Origin: JAIVGV01 sp035295985 | GTDB lineage: Bacteria; Acidobacteriota; Blastocatellia; Pyrinomonadales; Pyrinomonadaceae | Length of the DNA: 22,943 bases | Direction: 5' to 3' | Assembly (NCBI GenBank): GCA_035295985.1 | Contig: DATHBT010000253.1 | Location: forward strand, 1-22,943 | In this document: positions 1 to 6,479 of the stretch, piece after piece | Position numbering within the stretch: the stretch's first letter is position 1 | Layout of the letters: every line of letters begins with the position of its first letter | The notes under the pieces: model-generated | What the model saw: the letters and a program-made list of their open reading frames with translations, nothing else | Databases searched by the model: none | What the model was told of the DNA's origin: nothing | Position numbers and translations under genes: made by a program

Positions 1-612
1 GAAGCGCGCGCCCTCGACTATCGCCGATCCCTCGCGCGCGCGGAGTTTCTTCGCAGCCGTCTCGGCCAGCTTTAAGGCGTCAACCGAAACGTCCGACACG
101 CCGCTCACCCAGAGCGGGGGGGTCTTAACGCGCGAGCCGGCGTCGTGGAATTTGACGTAGCCCGCGCGGTATCGTTTGACGACCGCCGCCTCGATCTCCT
201 CTTTCGCGAGCAGCCCGGCGCGCTCGAACTTCCACAGGTCTTCCTCGGCGACCCTGCGGTCGCGCCCGCGCCCCTCGTCGTCGGGCGCGCATAGGACGAG
301 CGCGCGCCGGTTGTGGCGGCAGCTCAACAGGCCCGCGTGCAGGACGGCGAGCGCGCCGCCCGCGTAAATCACGTCGAACTCTGCCTCGGCCTGTAGGCCG
401 GCGGGCGGGGCCGAGCGGACGACCGCCTCGAACGCCTGCCCTTCGGCGAGCGCGCGCCAGCGCGAGTCTGCGCGCCAGACGCGGCGCAGCCACGCCTCGC
501 GGTCGGGCAGCGCGCCGAAGCTCGCCACCGTCAGCGGGTAGTTGCGGCGGAAGTGAGAGAGGTCGGGCGCGTCCGCTCGCGCGTCGCGGTACTTGGTCGG
601 GGCGACAGCCAT
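1..612 (-). CDS. Partial FAD/NAD-binding oxidoreductase-like protein (C-terminus beyond window)
   Basis: The frame is open from an ATG at 612 to the left edge, giving the first 204 residues of a longer protein. About 78 residues of leader precede a hydrophobic strand-turn-helix at residues 79-110 (FDVIYAGGALAVLHAGLL), which looks like the dinucleotide-binding beta-alpha-beta of flavoprotein dehydrogenases of the lycopene-cyclase type, although the glycine pattern is degenerate (AGGALA rather than GxGxxG). Downstream the pattern ERAGLLAKEEIEAAVVKRYR followed by KFHDAGSRVKTPPLW agrees with my memory of uncharacterised flavin-dependent dehydrogenases of Acidobacteriota. Substrate is unknown. Only a weak GGA lies upstream of the ATG. 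The function is inference; that this is a coding frame is supported by the lack of stops and by codon bias toward G/C at third positions. Confidence 0.5.
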   Translation of the reverse strand, partial: MAVAPTKYRDARADAPDLSHFRRNYPLTVASFGALPDREAWLRRVWRADSRWRALAEGQAFEAVVRSAPPAGLQAEAEFDVIYAGGALAVLHAGLLSCRHNRRALVLCAPDDEGRGRDRRVAEEDLWKFERAGLLAKEEIEAAVVKRYRAGYVKFHDAGSRVKTPPLWVSGVSDVSVDALKLAETAAKKLRAREGSAIVEGARF

Positions 613-867
613 GTGAGTTCCAGCGGGATACCTGTCTGACGACTGCTGCTGACGGGAGGGAGAACCCTAGCGCGGCTGCGTCACAAATCCTTCACCCTGA
701 GTTGAACTTTTCGCGAGTGTATCGGAGGCGGGGCCGCGCGGGCAAGGGCGACGGCCCGGAGAGCGCGGGGGGCAAAGCGGGCGGGCCGGACGGCACTGGC
801 CCGCGCCGCGCCCCCGCCGCCGAACGAACCCCCCCGAGTCGCCTCCGCGTTTCGACTTTAGCGGACT
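613..867. other. Intergenic spacer, no clear features
   Basis: This 255-base spacer separates two minus-strand genes and should contain the promoter of the partial flavoprotein gene. It has short A/T patches around 690-715 but I see no convincing -35/-10 pair, no long hairpin and no conserved small ORF. Confidence 0.4.
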
Positions 868-1149
868 TCAGGCGCGCGTCCGCCGCGTCAGCAGCCCGAT
901 GACGGCGACGAACAGCGCGGCCCCGATGATCGACCAGACGACCGGGAAGCCGCGCCCGTCCCCCATGGGCACGACGAGCAGTTCCGGCAGCCCCAGCGCG
1001 CGCGAGAGCCACGTGCCCAGCAGCGCCCCGACGAAGCCGAGCGCGATGGAGACCAGGCAGCCGCCGCGCGAGAACCCGCTGATCGCCTGCCCCAGCGCGC
1101 CGCAGACGCCTGCGACGACGAGCAGCACGAGCAATTCCATCAACGTCAT
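868..1149 (-). CDS. GlsB/YeaQ/YmgE-type small membrane protein
   Basis: This 93-residue protein consists almost entirely of three hydrophobic segments (about residues 4-24, 29-52 and 70-88) and ends in a basic tail, TRRTRA. Glycine-rich first and second segments with a GxxxG-like layout (GALGQAISGFSRGG, then LGFVGALLGTWL) match the GlsB/YeaQ/YmgE 'transglycosylase-associated' family, which are small inner-membrane proteins linked to general stress in other bacteria. Their biochemical role is not known. The start at 1149 is preferred over an upstream alternative because GGAGG sits six bases before that ATG; a second ATG three codons on is possible. It is divergent from the secreted protein at 1310. 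Confidence 0.7.
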   Translation of the reverse strand: MTLMELLVLLVVAGVCGALGQAISGFSRGGCLVSIALGFVGALLGTWLSRALGLPELLVVPMGDGRGFPVVWSIIGAALFVAVIGLLTRRTRA

Positions 1150-1194
1150 AGTGGCCTCCGGGAATTTTCCGCTTCCCAACCGGCGCGTCGGAAA

Positions 1195-1202
1195 ATTATA
1201 AT
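1195..1202. promoter_or_regulatory. Possible -10 element in divergent spacer
   Basis: The palindromic ATTATAAT is the only A/T-rich stretch in the 160-base spacer between the two divergent genes. It reads as a consensus TATAAT on both strands. On the minus strand it lies 46 bases before the GlsB-type start; no good -35 is visible on either strand, so this is tentative. Confidence 0.3.
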
Positions 1203-1309
1203 CGTCCCTGGCCTTCGCGGCCCGCCGGATCGGGCACGGCCGCGAGGGCCTGTCGAATCAGTCGCCCTGCCAGAACTTTTCGCCGGACACTCAGGAGATT
1301 TCAAACGAG

Positions 1310-1699
1310 ATGCGTAAACTACTGCTCGCCACACTCTTCGTCGCCGCGGCCTTCTCGGTCGCGCCCGCGCAGGACAACACCCCGCAAGGTCAGGACATCC
1401 CGAACATGGGCCGCGCGCCGAGCGAGCCGAACGGCATCGGCCGGCTGGACGCGCGCGTCGTTGACGAGGCGGGCAACCCCGTCCGCGGCGTCCACCTCAA
1501 GCTCGAATCGCGCCGCACCGACGGCTTCTACTGCGAGTCGTGGAACTGGACGGACGAGCGCGGCGTGGCCGTGCTGCCGCCGCTCCACATGGGCCGGCTG
1601 CGCCTGATCGTCAAGGCCAAGGGCTACGAGGATCAGAGGCTGGAGATCAGCGCCGCCAACCTCAGCGAACCCGTCCGCGTCACGCTCGTCAAAGACTGA
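1310..1699 (+). CDS. Secreted carboxypeptidase-regulatory-like domain protein
   Basis: A 129-residue protein with a signal peptide (basic MRK, hydrophobic core to about residue 18, likely cleavage after APA near residue 20). The mature part carries one beta-sandwich domain from about residue 44 to the end: it starts GRLDARVVDEAGNPVRGVHL and contains the MGRLRLIVKAKGYEDQRLEI pattern, typical of carboxypeptidase regulatory-like (CarboxypepD_reg) folds. Such domains occur as stand-alone exported proteins in Acidobacteriota; no enzymatic residues are visible. AGGAG lies 12 bases upstream of the ATG. It is followed by a strong intrinsic terminator at 1763-1812, so it is probably monocistronic. Confidence 0.75.
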   Translation: MRKLLLATLFVAAAFSVAPAQDNTPQGQDIPNMGRAPSEPNGIGRLDARVVDEAGNPVRGVHLKLESRRTDGFYCESWNWTDERGVAVLPPLHMGRLRLIVKAKGYEDQRLEISAANLSEPVRVTLVKD

Positions 1700-1762
1700 C
1701 GGAGGCCGCGGAGTTTTTTTACGAAAGAACTGTCCGCCGGGTTACGGCCGGCGGTTGCATCA

Positions 1763-1812
1763 GGCGCGCGGCGCGCGGTTTAACTTTCGACCGCGCGCCG
1801 CGCGCCCTTTTT
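1763..1812 (+). terminator. Intrinsic terminator after the secreted protein
   Basis: Perfect 17-bp arms at 1763-1779 and 1790-1806, composed only of G and C apart from the last pair, enclose the 10-base loop TTAACTTTCG and are followed by CTTTTTG. This is a textbook rho-independent terminator for the + strand gene ending at 1699. There is no A-run on the other side, so it is not well suited to the minus-strand gene ending at 1828. Confidence 0.85.
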
Positions 1813-1827
1813 GCCGTCCCGACCCGT

Positions 1828-2088
1828 TCAACTCGCGAGCCGCCTGCGCTCCGCGCCCTCCCAATTCTCCCCGCTCGCCGTGCGCTCGACGAGCAGCGGG
1901 AGCAGTTCAGTGAGCGCGTCTCGCAGCCGCCCGGCCTGCTCCCGCGTGAGTAGCAGCGCGGGCGCGCGCTCGCCGTACCCTTCGAGCGCGACGGCCAGCA
2001 GGTCTCCCGCGAAGACCGACAGGCGCAACTGCCCGTCGCCGTCGCGCCGCCCCGTCGCGATCCTCACCTCACGATCAGACTCCGCCAT
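1828..2088 (-). CDS. Small hypothetical protein
   Basis: An 86-residue soluble protein. The ATG at 2088 is taken as the start; a TTG two codons earlier is also open. A possible ribosome site is a G-run about 9 bases upstream. The first half looks like beta strands (VRIATG, LRLSVFAGDLLAVALEGYG), followed by a strong amphipathic helix LTREQAGRLRDALTELLPLL. I recognise this strand-strand-helix layout, with a phrase close to 'ALLLTREQA', as recurring in small uncharacterised acidobacterial proteins, but no function is known to me. It has no membrane segments and no cysteines. It is convergent with the secreted protein at 1310-1699. Confidence 0.55.
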   Translation of the reverse strand: MAESDREVRIATGRRDGDGQLRLSVFAGDLLAVALEGYGERAPALLLTREQAGRLRDALTELLPLLVERTASGENWEGAERRRLAS

Positions 2089-2415
2089 CCGCAACGCCCC
2101 CCCCGATTACACAAACCTGCCCGCGCGAGAGTTGATTTTGCCCCAGAGGATAGCACGGGCGCGTGCCGCCCGCCCCCGCGCCCCGATGCCGTCCCGCGCC
2201 GCCTCAGTCTTCGGCGTGCCGTTCGTCCAACCCCGCCTGTCACGTGCGAAGCGTGGCCGCCTGACGGCATCCCAACTGAAGGCGCGCTAAACGTGCGCGC
2301 TTTGTGCTACTCTTCGCCCGGTCGGCGCGGGCGACTTCCGAAACTGTCAACGCCGCGCGCCGCACGACTTGCCCCTGCCGCGCGCACCCTGTCGGCGCGC
2401 GGCGACTGCCATAAG
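2089..2415. other. Intergenic region with imperfect inverted repeat
   Basis: These 327 bases separate two divergent genes and should hold the promoters of both. The only structure I see is an imperfect inverted repeat with 9-base arms at 2279-2287 and 2295-2303 (one mismatch, 7-base loop), about 110 bases before the HxlR start; it could be an operator or a hairpin. No convincing sigma-70 pair was found. Confidence 0.35.
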
Positions 2416-2853
2416 ATGCGAAGACGCGAAGGCGACGGTTGCCCGGTGGCGGGCGCGCTGCAACTGATCGGCGACAGGTGGACGCTGCTGGTCGTGCGCG
2501 ATCTGGCGCGCGGGCCGCGCCGCACCACGCAGCTCATCGAGGCGCTGCACCCGATCAGCAGCCGCACGCTCGTCGCGCGCCTGCGCGATATGGAGCGCGA
2601 CCGCTTCGTCGAGCGGCGCGAGTTCGCGGGCAGCCACCCGCACGTCGAGTACTCGCTCACCGAGCGCGGCCGCCGCCTCCTCCCCGTCATCGACTCGCTC
2701 CGCCAACTCGGCCTCTCGCTCGGCTGCAACGACTGCGACGACCGGCGCTCCCGCCACGGCGACTACTGCGAAGCCTGCCCGCGCAACGACGAACACGAAG
2801 CCGCCCCGCGCCCCGCGCGCCGCGAGCGCGACGACTCGATAGTCCTCCTCTGA
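2416..2853 (+). CDS. HxlR-family winged-helix transcriptional regulator with Cys-rich tail
   Basis: This 145-residue DNA-binding protein shows the complete HxlR signature: the conserved N-terminal cysteine C9 in GDGCPVAGAL, then IGDRWTLLVVRDLARGPRR, the recognition region LIEALHPISSRTLVARLRDME, and the wing VEYSLTERGRRLLPVIDSL at residues 78-95. HxlR proteins usually act as dimers responding to aldehydes, oxidants or other reactive species through C9. Unusually, a C-terminal extension carries two CxxC pairs (C104/C107 and C118/C121) followed by a charged tail. The ATG at 2416 is chosen because family homology begins just after it; the frame is open further upstream to 2293, but that part is arginine/alanine-rich and unlike the family. 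No strong ribosome site is seen. The target gene is not evident. Confidence 0.85.
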   Translation: MRRREGDGCPVAGALQLIGDRWTLLVVRDLARGPRRTTQLIEALHPISSRTLVARLRDMERDRFVERREFAGSHPHVEYSLTERGRRLLPVIDSLRQLGLSLGCNDCDDRRSRHGDYCEACPRNDEHEAAPRPARRERDDSIVLL

Positions 2854-2985
2854 CACCCCGCGCCCTCGGTCAACAACACCTCCCCGGCCAAAGGCGCGAT
2901 TAACGTCGCCGCCGGCTCCAACATCAGCGTCACCTTCGGCGAGAGCGTCAACGCGACGGCCGCTTCTTTCAGCGCCGAGTTTCCG
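2854..2985 (+). pseudogene. Remnant of a bacterial Ig-like (Big_5-type) domain
   Basis: Directly after the HxlR stop, in the same frame, the translation contains PSVNNTSPAKGAINVAAG followed by SNISVTFGESVNATAASF. This closely follows the opening strands of the bacterial Ig-like Big_5/SbsA-type domain, whose usual form is 'P-x-V-x-x-T-x-P-A-x-G-A-x-x-V-A-x-x-x-x-I-x-V-T-F-x-E-x-V'. There is no start codon, the similarity ends after about 35 residues, and the downstream translation is unrelated. It appears to be a decayed piece of a large secreted repeat protein. Codon bias still matches the genome. Confidence 0.55.
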
Positions 2986-3194
2986 GCAAATTTAAGGGGC
3001 CGCGCCGCATCTAAATTCATGCGCGAGGCCCGCGGATTTTCGCACGCCCGCGCGCGAGGTCCCGGCGTGCGGCCGGCTTTCGGCGCGCTTGCGCCGGATT
3101 TCTCAAAGTGAGATAGTTGCCGCTTCGCGCGGGACGCTCCCGGCGCGGCAAGTGGCCCGCAGAAGTAACGGCGGGCCGGGGAGACGAGGTGAAG
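2986..3194. other. nadA upstream region
   Basis: This should contain the nadA promoter. A small GC hairpin (CGGCGC at 3081-3086, GCTT loop, GCGCCG at 3091-3096) is followed by GATTTCTC. No NiaR-, NadQ- or NrtR-like operator is recognisable by eye and no good -35/-10 pair is evident. Confidence 0.3.
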
Positions 3195-4304
3195 ATGACT
3201 GTTGCGACTTTGGAGAAGGTTCCCGCGCTCGAAGACTACTTCGGGCTGTCGGACGCCGAACTGTCGGAGCGGATCGCGGCCGCGCGGCGCGAGCTGGGCA
3301 CGCGCCTGGTCATCCTCGGCCACCACTACCAGCGCGACGATGTCGTGCGCCACGCCGACTACACCGGCGACTCCTTCAAGCTCTCGAAGCTCGCCGCCGC
3401 GCGCCCCGAGGCCGACTATATCGTCTTCTGCGGCGTCCACTTCATGGCCGAGTCGGCCGACATTTTGAAGCCCGGCGATCAGAAAGTTATTCTGCCCGAC
3501 CTCGGCGCCGGCTGCTCGATGGCCGACATGGCGACGGCCGAGCAGGTCGAAGACGCGTGGGATCAGCTCACGCAGATCGGAGTGGTCGGCCCGTCCCGCG
3601 TCATGCCGATCACGTACATGAACTCTTCGGCCGCGATCAAGGCGTTCTGCGGCAGGCACGGCGGCATCGTCTGCACCTCGTCGAACGCCGTGCCGCTCTT
3701 CGACAAGTCGCTCAGGGAGGCCGACAAGCTCTTCTTCTTCCCCGACCAGCACCTGGGGCGCAACACCGGCGTCAAGTTCGGCATCCCCGACGACGAGATG
3801 GTCGTCTGGGACCCGTTCAAGGAACTCGGCGGCAACACGGAAGAGGAGTTGAAGAAGGCGCGCTTGATTCTGTGGAAGGGCCACTGCTCGGTGCACGGCC
3901 GCTTCCGTGCGTGGCACGTCGATCAGGTGCGGAAGGAAGTTCCGGGCATCAAGGTTCTCGTCCACCCGGAGTGCGTGCGCGAGGTCGTCGAGAAGTCGGA
4001 CTTGAACGGCTCGACCGAGTTCATCATCAAGGCCATCGAGGAAGCGCCCGCGGGGTCTAGTTGGGCCGTCGGCACGGAGGTCAATCTCGTCAACCGCCTG
4101 GCCGAGCGCTTCCCCGACAAGCACGTCCGCCTGCTCGCGCCCGACCTGTGCATGTGCGCGACGATGTACCGCATCGCCCCGCAGAACCTCGCGTGGGCCT
4201 TGGAGTCGCTCCTCGCCGGCCGCGTCGTCAACCAGATCACCGTGGACGAAGAGACCGCCCGCTTTGCCCGCGTCGCCCTCGACCGGATGCTGGCAATTCA
4301 GTAA
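3195..4304 (+). CDS. nadA: Quinolinate synthase NadA
   Basis: NadA condenses iminoaspartate with dihydroxyacetone phosphate to quinolinate in de novo NAD synthesis, using an oxygen-sensitive [4Fe-4S] cluster. The 369-residue protein carries the family motifs in order: ILGHHYQRDDVVRHADYTGDS at residues 40-60, FCGVHFMAE (C79), LPDLGAGCSMAD, ITYMNSSAAIKAFCGRHGG, VCTSSNA (C160), FFPDQHLGRNTG, HPEC (260) and LCMCATM (C319, C321). C79, C160 and one of C319/C321 are the expected cluster ligands. The ATG at 3195 has GAGG five bases upstream and is better than the in-frame start at 3117. No nadB or nadC is adjacent. It is followed immediately by a heptad hairpin and a ferredoxin gene on the same strand. 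Confidence 0.97.
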   Translation: MTVATLEKVPALEDYFGLSDAELSERIAAARRELGTRLVILGHHYQRDDVVRHADYTGDSFKLSKLAAARPEADYIVFCGVHFMAESADILKPGDQKVILPDLGAGCSMADMATAEQVEDAWDQLTQIGVVGPSRVMPITYMNSSAAIKAFCGRHGGIVCTSSNAVPLFDKSLREADKLFFFPDQHLGRNTGVKFGIPDDEMVVWDPFKELGGNTEEELKKARLILWKGHCSVHGRFRAWHVDQVRKEVPGIKVLVHPECVREVVEKSDLNGSTEFIIKAIEEAPAGSSWAVGTEVNLVNRLAERFPDKHVRLLAPDLCMCATMYRIAPQNLAWALESLLAGRVVNQITVDEETARFARVALDRMLAIQ

Positions 4305-4309
4305 ACCCG

Positions 4310-4379
4310 TGACAGGTAAACCGTGACAGGTGACAAGCAACACCCTTCTTGCTTGTCACCTGTCACGGTTTACCTGTCA
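4310..4379. repeat. Heptad-built perfect hairpin 1 (nadA/ferredoxin spacer)
   Basis: Perfect 31-bp arms at 4310-4340 and 4349-4379 enclose the 8-base loop CACCCTTC. Each arm is itself a run of 7-base units: from 4309 the left arm reads GTGACAG, GTAAACC and then variants; the right arm is the complement. A further GTAAACC begins at 4301, overlapping the nadA stop codon. The element ends seven bases before the ferredoxin ATG. There is no T-run after it, so it is not a standard terminator. Confidence 0.9.
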
Positions 4380-4386
4380 TCCTCTT

Positions 4387-4620
4387 ATGGCTGATCCGAA
4401 AGACAAGTTCGGCGACAACGCGCCGGGGCCGTACTACGTGGACACGACCTGCATCGACTGCGACGTGTGCCGCGACACCGCCCCCGCCAACTTCACCCGC
4501 AACGACGACGGCCAGTACTCCTACGTCTTCAAGCAGCCCGACTCGGAAGAGGAGCGCCAGCTCTGCGAAGAGGCCCTCACCTCCTGCCCCGTCGAAGCCA
4601 TCGGCAACGACGGCGAATAG
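4387..4620 (+). CDS. Small [4Fe-4S] ferredoxin
   Basis: A 77-residue acidic electron carrier. The cluster motif CIDCDVC supplies C22, C25 and C28, and C67 in TSCPVEAIG supplies the fourth ligand with the usual following proline. This is one [4Fe-4S] site, as in the short single-cluster ferredoxins of Thermotoga and Bacillus; C60 is extra. The N-terminus PGPYYVDTTCIDCDVC fits an acidobacterial/proteobacterial ferredoxin subfamily. The start at 4387 is the only ATG near the motif. Remarkably, no Shine-Dalgarno sequence is visible: the hairpin arm 4349-4379 stands where one would be expected. It lies 82 bases after nadA on the same strand and ends at a long hairpin terminator. It could serve KorAB or an Fe-S enzyme such as NadA, but the partner is not shown by the sequence. 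Confidence 0.9.
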   Translation: MADPKDKFGDNAPGPYYVDTTCIDCDVCRDTAPANFTRNDDGQYSYVFKQPDSEEERQLCEEALTSCPVEAIGNDGE

Positions 4621-4627
4621 CCGAAAG

Positions 4628-4721
4628 CAGAATCCAGGAGTCGGAATACAGAAGCCAGAATGATCGGCGGCAACCCGCTTATCATTCTGGCTTCTGTATT
4701 CCGACTCCTGGATTCTTTTTT
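4628..4721 (+). terminator. Heptad-built 36-bp hairpin with T-run between convergent genes
   Basis: Perfect 36-bp arms at 4629-4664 and 4681-4716 with a 16-base loop, followed by six T residues at 4716-4721. This should terminate the ferredoxin transcript. The left arm is a run of 7-base units from 4628 (CAGAATC, CAGGAGT and further variants). The last T belongs to the complementary TGA stop codon of the Rieske gene, so the element completely fills the convergent spacer. Confidence 0.9.
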
Positions 4722-5077
4722 CAGACTCTGATCTTAATCCAGCCGTCTTCGATGACGACCTCGTAGGATTCGACGGGCGAGTCGGGGCGGTTGAGGCACG
4801 CGCCGGTGCGAACGTCAAAGCGCCAGCCGTGCCAGTCGCACTCGACGGTGTGGGCGGTGAGTTGGCCGTCGGCGAGGGGCGCGCCGCGGTGGGGGCAGAA
4901 GTTCTCGATGGCGTGGAGGCGGCCGTTGACGTTGTAGAGCGCCAGCTCCTTGCCGCCTTCGAGTTCGACGGTCGCGCCGCGCCCAACTGGGAGGTCTTCG
5001 GCGCGCCCGACCGTGACGAGTTTGCCCGTGCGCGCGGGGCGGCGCGCGTTCGTGTGCTTCGGCTCGAAGGATTGCAT
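4721..5077 (-). CDS. Rieske [2Fe-2S] ferredoxin-like protein
   Basis: A 118-residue soluble Rieske protein. The two ligand boxes are CPHRGAPLADG and CDWHGWRFD, giving the C-x-H and C-x2-H pattern expected for one His/Cys-coordinated [2Fe-2S] cluster; the intervening spacing is that of the NirD/biphenyl-dioxygenase-ferredoxin type. Preceding strands (LVTVGRAEDLPVGRGATVEL and ALYNVNGRLHAIENF) are standard for the fold. There is no signal peptide or anchor, so it is cytoplasmic, unlike bc1 Rieske proteins. The start at 5077 is the first ATG before the fold; the frame stays open upstream but with atypical composition. It is convergent with the ferredoxin and divergent from the SIMPL gene; no oxygenase partner is adjacent. 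Confidence 0.92.
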   Translation of the reverse strand: MQSFEPKHTNARRPARTGKLVTVGRAEDLPVGRGATVELEGGKELALYNVNGRLHAIENFCPHRGAPLADGQLTAHTVECDWHGWRFDVRTGACLNRPDSPVESYEVVIEDGWIKIRV

Positions 5078-5267
5078 CGCGGGTTGAAGCGTAACAAAAT
5101 GGCGGCGACTAATCCAAAGTGCGAAGGGACGGGATCGGGGCGGCGCAAGCGAGCGGGCGCACGCGCGTTCAAGAGTACGGCGCGGCAAGCGCGCCCCGCG
5201 CGGCGCGGCACTCTCTCACGCACGCGCGGGGTCGGTCGCGCCGCAGCGAACAAACGGAGGAAGAGAG

Positions 5268-6266
5268 ATGAGAATCACGAGGAAGTTTCTGACGGCCGCC
5301 ACATTCGCGGCCGTGCTCGTTTTAACGCTCGCAGCGCAGCAGGCGAGCGCCGCGGAGGTGACGGTGCGCGGGCGGCTGGGCCGCACGGTCGAGGCAGGCG
5401 GCTGGCTGATCGTGGCGCAGCAGAAGTACCTGCTCCTGAACGCCGGCAGGTGGGCGGACGAGTCATGGTTCCGCGAGGGCGCGGAGGTCGAGGGCGTGGG
5501 CGAGACGAAATCGGACGTGGTGAGCGTTTACATGGAGGGCACGCCGTTCGAGGCGCGCACGCTCCGCGTCGCCGCGCAGCAGGGCAACGAGGCGACGCGG
5601 CCGCCCGCGTCCGTCGGCACGACGCGCGTAGTCGTCTCCGGCGACGCGCTCGTGCAGGAGCGGCCGGACACGGCGGTCGTGAGCGTGGCCGTCATCACGC
5701 AGGGGCGCACCGCGCTCGCCGCACAGCAGGAGAACGCGACGCGCACGGACGCGGTCGTGCGCGCCGTCAAAGCTGCGGCGGGCGCGGGCGCAGAGGTCGA
5801 GACCTCCGGCTACAGCTTGCAGCCGCAGTACACCTACCGCGAGGGGCAGCCACCGCTCATCCAGAGCTTCCAGGCGCAGAACAGCGTGACGGTGACGACC
5901 GGCGATCTGACGCGCGTCGGCCCGGTCATCGACGCCGCGACGGCCGCGGGCGCGAACAACGTCAGCGGACTCTCCTTCATCCTCCGGCGCGACCAGCTGG
6001 CGCGCCAGCGCGCGCTCACGGAGGCGACGCGCGCGGCTGTCAGCAAGGCGCAGACGCTCGCCTCTGCGCTCGGCGGGCGCGTCGTCCGCATCGTCGAAGT
6101 GCAGGAGGCGACGGCCTTCGTCCGCCCCGTCCAGGTTTACGACCAGATCGAAACCTACGCCGCCAAGGGGCGCGTGGCCCAGCAGGCCCCGACGCCCGTC
6201 GAGATCGGCTCCCTCGACATCCGCTCGCAGGTCACACTCATCGCCGAAGTCGCGACGGGACAGTGA
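5268..6266 (+). CDS. Exported SIMPL (DUF541) domain protein
   Basis: A 332-residue envelope protein. It starts with a signal peptide (MRITRK, hydrophobic core to about residue 22, likely cleavage after ASA at residue 28). Residues 31-102 form a small beta-rich region (VRGRLGRTVEAGGWLIV, EVEGVGETKSDVVSVYMEG). Residues about 118-330 are a SIMPL domain: VVVSGDALVQERPDTAVVSVAV, then a long helix rich in alanine, TSGYSLQPQYTY, SVTVTTGDLTRVGPVIDAA, and the helix ALTEATRAAVSKAQTLASALG before RIVEVQE. SIMPL proteins of other bacteria are periplasmic or outer-membrane proteins tied to oxidative stress resistance, but their biochemical role is unsettled. GGAGG lies seven bases before the ATG. A heptad hairpin follows the stop codon by seven bases. 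Confidence 0.88.
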   Translation: MRITRKFLTAATFAAVLVLTLAAQQASAAEVTVRGRLGRTVEAGGWLIVAQQKYLLLNAGRWADESWFREGAEVEGVGETKSDVVSVYMEGTPFEARTLRVAAQQGNEATRPPASVGTTRVVVSGDALVQERPDTAVVSVAVITQGRTALAAQQENATRTDAVVRAVKAAAGAGAEVETSGYSLQPQYTYREGQPPLIQSFQAQNSVTVTTGDLTRVGPVIDAATAAGANNVSGLSFILRRDQLARQRALTEATRAAVSKAQTLASALGGRVVRIVEVQEATAFVRPVQVYDQIETYAAKGRVAQQAPTPVEIGSLDIRSQVTLIAEVATGQ

Positions 6267-6272
6267 AGAGCC

Positions 6273-6350
6273 GCGACAGGTAAGCCGTGACAGTTGACGA
6301 GCAAGAAACCGAGCCTTCTTGCTCGTCAACTGTCACGGCTTACTGTTTAC
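6273..6350. repeat. Heptad-built hairpin 3 (SIMPL/CBS spacer)
   Basis: Perfect 26-bp arms at 6280-6305 and 6318-6343 with a 12-base loop; one bulged G extends pairing outward by three bases (6276-6278 with 6344-6346). The arms are 7-base units (GCGACAG, GTAAGCC and others from 6273). The left arm is a clear homologue of that at 4310-4340. It sits 3' of the SIMPL stop and about 130 bases before the CBS start. Confidence 0.88.
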
Positions 6351-6479
6351 GGCTTTCTGGCCTTATAATCTTGACGTTCCCCTTGCGCGAAAAATTTGAG
6401 GCGGGTTCTGGCGTCGCGCGCGTCTCGTGCGCGCAGTGACGCGTCCCCGTCTGCCGGGGTTTTCGGGAGGGAGTCCGTA

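Noticed and set aside
2763..4343. 526-codon open frame on the minus strand
   Set aside because: It is antisense to nadA, whose motifs are unmistakable; long antisense frames are expected in GC-rich genes with G/C third positions.
4310..4379. Riboswitch or classical attenuator for the ferredoxin gene
   Set aside because: The structure is one simple perfect hairpin with no alternative fold or aptamer-like junction.
4829..6283. 484-codon open frame on the plus strand
   Set aside because: Overlaps Rieske (antisense) and SIMPL (other frame), both of which have clear domains; arginine/alanine-rich translation.
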